Positions 24,505 to 25,950 of a stretch of 25,950 nucleotides of DNA are shown piece after piece. The first letter of the stretch is position 1; every line of letters starts with the position of its first letter. The stretch spans positions 1 to 25,950 of the forward strand of contig CAZEAC010000060.1 of assembly GCA_964510065.1 (NCBI GenBank), written 5' to 3'. This DNA is from CAZEAC01 sp964510065 (GTDB lineage Bacteria > Bdellovibrionota_C > UBA2361 > CAIXSY01). The notes under the pieces are model-generated. The model was not told where the DNA came from, made no database searches, and saw only the letters and a program-made list of their open reading frames with translations. A program made the position numbers and the translations under genes.

Positions 24505-24991
24505 TTAATCTCGAAAATTTATGTACTGCAGCTCAACTTCCTGAAGCTCAGGACTCTTTCGTAGTTCGGCGATTACCGCCTGAAGGTCATCACGCTTCTT
24601 ACCGGTCNNNNNNNNNNTGAATCTGTGAGGTAACCTTGAGCTTAGAAGCTTTAATAGCCTGATTTACCTTCTTACGATCATCGTCGGAAAGTCCCTGCTT
24701 TAGCTCAAGTATCTGTCGCAGGGAATCTCCTGAGGCCTTTTCAGGCTCCTTAAACTCTACAGATTTGAGGCTTACTCCCCGTTTTGCCAGTTTTTCACGT
24801 AATATCGCCTGGACCGCGGAGAGGCGCATATTGTCATCGGCAAGAAGCACAATGCGCAGCTCCTCCTCGAGAATTACCGAGCATTTAGTGTCCTTGAGGT
24901 CAAAGCGGGTGCGGATCTGACGCTCAGACTGATCTACCGCGTTCTTTACCTCCTGCATGTCAACTTTCGAGACAACATCAAATGACGGCAT
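24505..24991 (-). CDS. yajQ: YajQ family nucleotide-binding protein (interrupted by a 10-N gap)
   Basis: Small cytoplasmic protein of the UPF0234/YajQ family; some members bind cyclic-di-GMP or other nucleotides. The N-terminal part MPSFDVVSKVDMQEVKNAVDQ...IRTRFDLKDTKCSV...LADDNMRLSAV is typical. A run of ten N at 24608-24617 sits in the last third. With ten bases the frame hits a stop at once. In another frame the sequence beyond gives TGKKRDDLQAVIAEL...LQYINFRD and a stop at 24505, the expected YajQ end. A gap of about 18 bases would restore a ~164-residue protein. GAGGAAG overlaps the upstream gene's stop and sets the start. It is the second gene of an operon with aconitase. Confidence 0.93.
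24608..24617. other. Assembly gap (10 N)
   Basis: Ten undetermined bases inside yajQ. The flanking reading frames imply a true length divisible by three, most likely near 18 bases by comparison with the conserved QIQGD..RVTGK stretch of the family. Confidence 0.95.
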
Positions 24992-25002
24992 AGGTTCTTC
25001 CT

Positions 25003-25761
25003 CTAAATTGGATGGTTCAGGTATATGGTTTCCGGGCCCAACGCGGCCGCAATGGCAAACGGGAGCGCTTCCGGCTTTTCAAAAAGCCGTTCAGCAATAT
25101 CACGCCACTTTTCAGCGTCAAGTTCGCCCAATTGGGAGGCGTATGCTGCGAGCACCTGCTGCTGCTCGGAATCAAGGGCTTCGGAGAAAATAAAAAGTCG
25201 ATCGCCCTGCAACATCGGCACGGAAGCAAGCTGAACCGAGACAAGTTCCTGTGCACCGATGTAAACACCCAGTGCCGGGTCTTCATGGGTCGGCTTCCAC
25301 GGCTCGAAAAAGGGGAAAAGCTCGGAATTCCTATAGAGATAGGCCGCGCTTGCTCCAGCGCGTGCCGCGGCAATACTACTCTCTTCGATTACCACCCCCA
25401 TAAGCGACGCAGACATTCGCCCACCGGCGGCAAGCTTCAAACCGAATTCATAGACTGAACTGTTCGCTTTGCGGAAAGCATTTTCTAAAACTTGCAAACT
25501 TGTCTCACTTTCATCTGACGGAACTACCTCGCGAACTGAGGCGGCATCACCTTTAACAAAGTACTCCAAGACACCACTTACAAAATGCTCTATTGAAAGC
25601 CTACAGGCGACCTGACTTCCTATGCCTTGGCGAATCGCCGAGGCTCCGCCAACTACAAGGCTTCCCGGTTTTCGATTGGGGTTTAACACCACAAACGAGG
25701 ACGATTCGGTGCTCGCGGCGCCGCCCCTAAAAATCTGACAATCGACCCTCGTAATCGACAT
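25003..25761 (-). CDS. PP2C-like (PPM) phosphatase-fold protein lacking metal ligands
   Basis: A 252-residue cytosolic protein. The order of motifs follows the PP2C/PPM phosphatase fold: VVGGASAIRQGIGSQVA (36-52, where active members have DGxGG), LENAFRKANSSVYEFG (about 92-107), RMSASLMGVVI (115-125, normally GMGTT), ARAGASAAYLYR (133-144, normally VGDSRAYL), LQGDRLFIFSEAL (184-196, normally GDxLLLCSDGL). The Asp residues that bind Mg/Mn are replaced in every recognisable motif, so it is probably not an active phosphatase but a binding or regulatory relative. Its TAG stop overlaps the ribosome-binding site of yajQ, so the two genes are tightly coupled. The assignment is from motif order only. 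Confidence 0.68.
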   Translation of the reverse strand: MSITRVDCQIFRGGAASTESSSFVVLNPNRKPGSLVVGGASAIRQGIGSQVACRLSIEHFVSGVLEYFVKGDAASVREVVPSDESETSLQVLENAFRKANSSVYEFGLKLAAGGRMSASLMGVVIEESSIAAARAGASAAYLYRNSELFPFFEPWKPTHEDPALGVYIGAQELVSVQLASVPMLQGDRLFIFSEALDSEQQQVLAAYASQLGELDAEKWRDIAERLFEKPEALPFAIAAALGPETIYLNHPI

Positions 25762-25842
25762 AAGCTGTTCGTTATAGAAAAGTATCTTCTCAGATAACTT
25801 AATGAACTAGCAAGGGAAAATCCCCATAAAACATCTTTTTGC

Positions 25843-25869
25843 TAAAGAACGGGACTAGCGAGTCGATAT
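25843..25869 (+). promoter_or_regulatory. Candidate sigma-28 (FliA)-like promoter
   Basis: TAAAGAAC at 25843-25850, an 11-base spacer, then GTCGATAT at 25862-25869. The FliA consensus is TAAAGTTT-N11-GCCGATAA, so the spacing is exact and 11 of 16 positions match, including TAAAG and CGATA. It lies about 50 bases before the ATG at 25920. A nearby GGGA-AAA-TCCC dyad is at 25814-25824. Confidence 0.45.
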
Positions 25870-25919
25870 TCTTTATAGAAGCGAGGAACGCTTCCCTTAG
25901 ATGTTTTGAGGAGTACGAC

Positions 25920-25950
25920 ATGGAAAGTCTTCAGGCCCCTACGTCCCTTT
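25920..25950 (+). CDS. Start of a gene running off the right edge
   Basis: ATG at 25920 with GAGGAG at 25908-25913, six bases upstream. Only the first ten codons (MESLQAPTSL) are in the window, so the product cannot be identified. The candidate FliA-type promoter upstream would suggest a motility or chemotaxis gene, but this is inference. Confidence 0.55.
   Translation, partial: MESLQAPTSL

Overview
The window looks like a draft or metagenome-derived chromosome segment from a Gram-negative bacterium of roughly 50% GC. Exported proteins carry Sec signal peptides, a lipobox, a twin-arginine-like motif and a periplasmic-type haem c site. One secreted protein carries 'CGNGVVESGETC' and 'DCD..ANGCET' cysteine repeats, which are typical of myxobacteria and other Deltaproteobacteria-like lineages. 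The exact lineage cannot be fixed from this sequence. A 10-N run inside yajQ and a one-base frameshift in the cysteine-rich gene show that this is unfinished sequence or contains real lesions.

Region 1 (about 1-3990, minus strand) is the head of a dcw cell-division cluster, mraZ-rsmH-ftsL-ftsI. It is preceded by TGGGA-type MraZ boxes and ends after ftsI. Region 2 (about 3990-6780) holds a small membrane protein gene, glmS on the opposite strand, a palindromic CTCTGTG repeat followed by a tRNA-like 3' remnant, and tRNA-Arg(TCG). Region 3 (6787-11255) has a periplasmic protein with one haem c motif, convergent with a DUF255 protein-thyA-folA operon for thymidylate and folate metabolism.

Region 4 (about 11250-16060) is accessory. 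It has a poorly supported small ORF, a large secreted subtilisin-like protease with carboxypeptidase-regulatory-like and Ig-like repeats, an unrecognised exported protein with an SRRSFL motif, and a two-helix membrane protein. Region 5 (16307-19449) is a compact transport module: a TrmB-type regulator divergent from a SsuC/TauC-type permease fused in one chain to its ATPase, then a SsuA/TauA/NMT1-like lipoprotein whose signal peptide is encoded inside the end of the ATPase gene. A near-perfect 18-bp palindrome lies between regulator and transporter.

Region 6 (19450-22200) begins with a 557-bp intergenic stretch of strong hairpins and a second full CTCTGTG palindromic element. It continues with the secreted cysteine-rich repeat protein, which is broken by a frameshift near its C-terminus. 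Region 7 (22219-25761, minus strand) is a tight operon: a PP2C-fold protein lacking the metal-binding acidic residues, yajQ (interrupted by the N gap) and aconitase. At the right edge a new plus-strand gene starts behind a candidate sigma-28-like promoter.

The most unusual items are the fused and overlapping transporter module with its palindrome, the inactive-looking PP2C-like protein coupled to yajQ and aconitase, the dispersed CTCTGTG palindromes, and the frameshifted cysteine-repeat protein.
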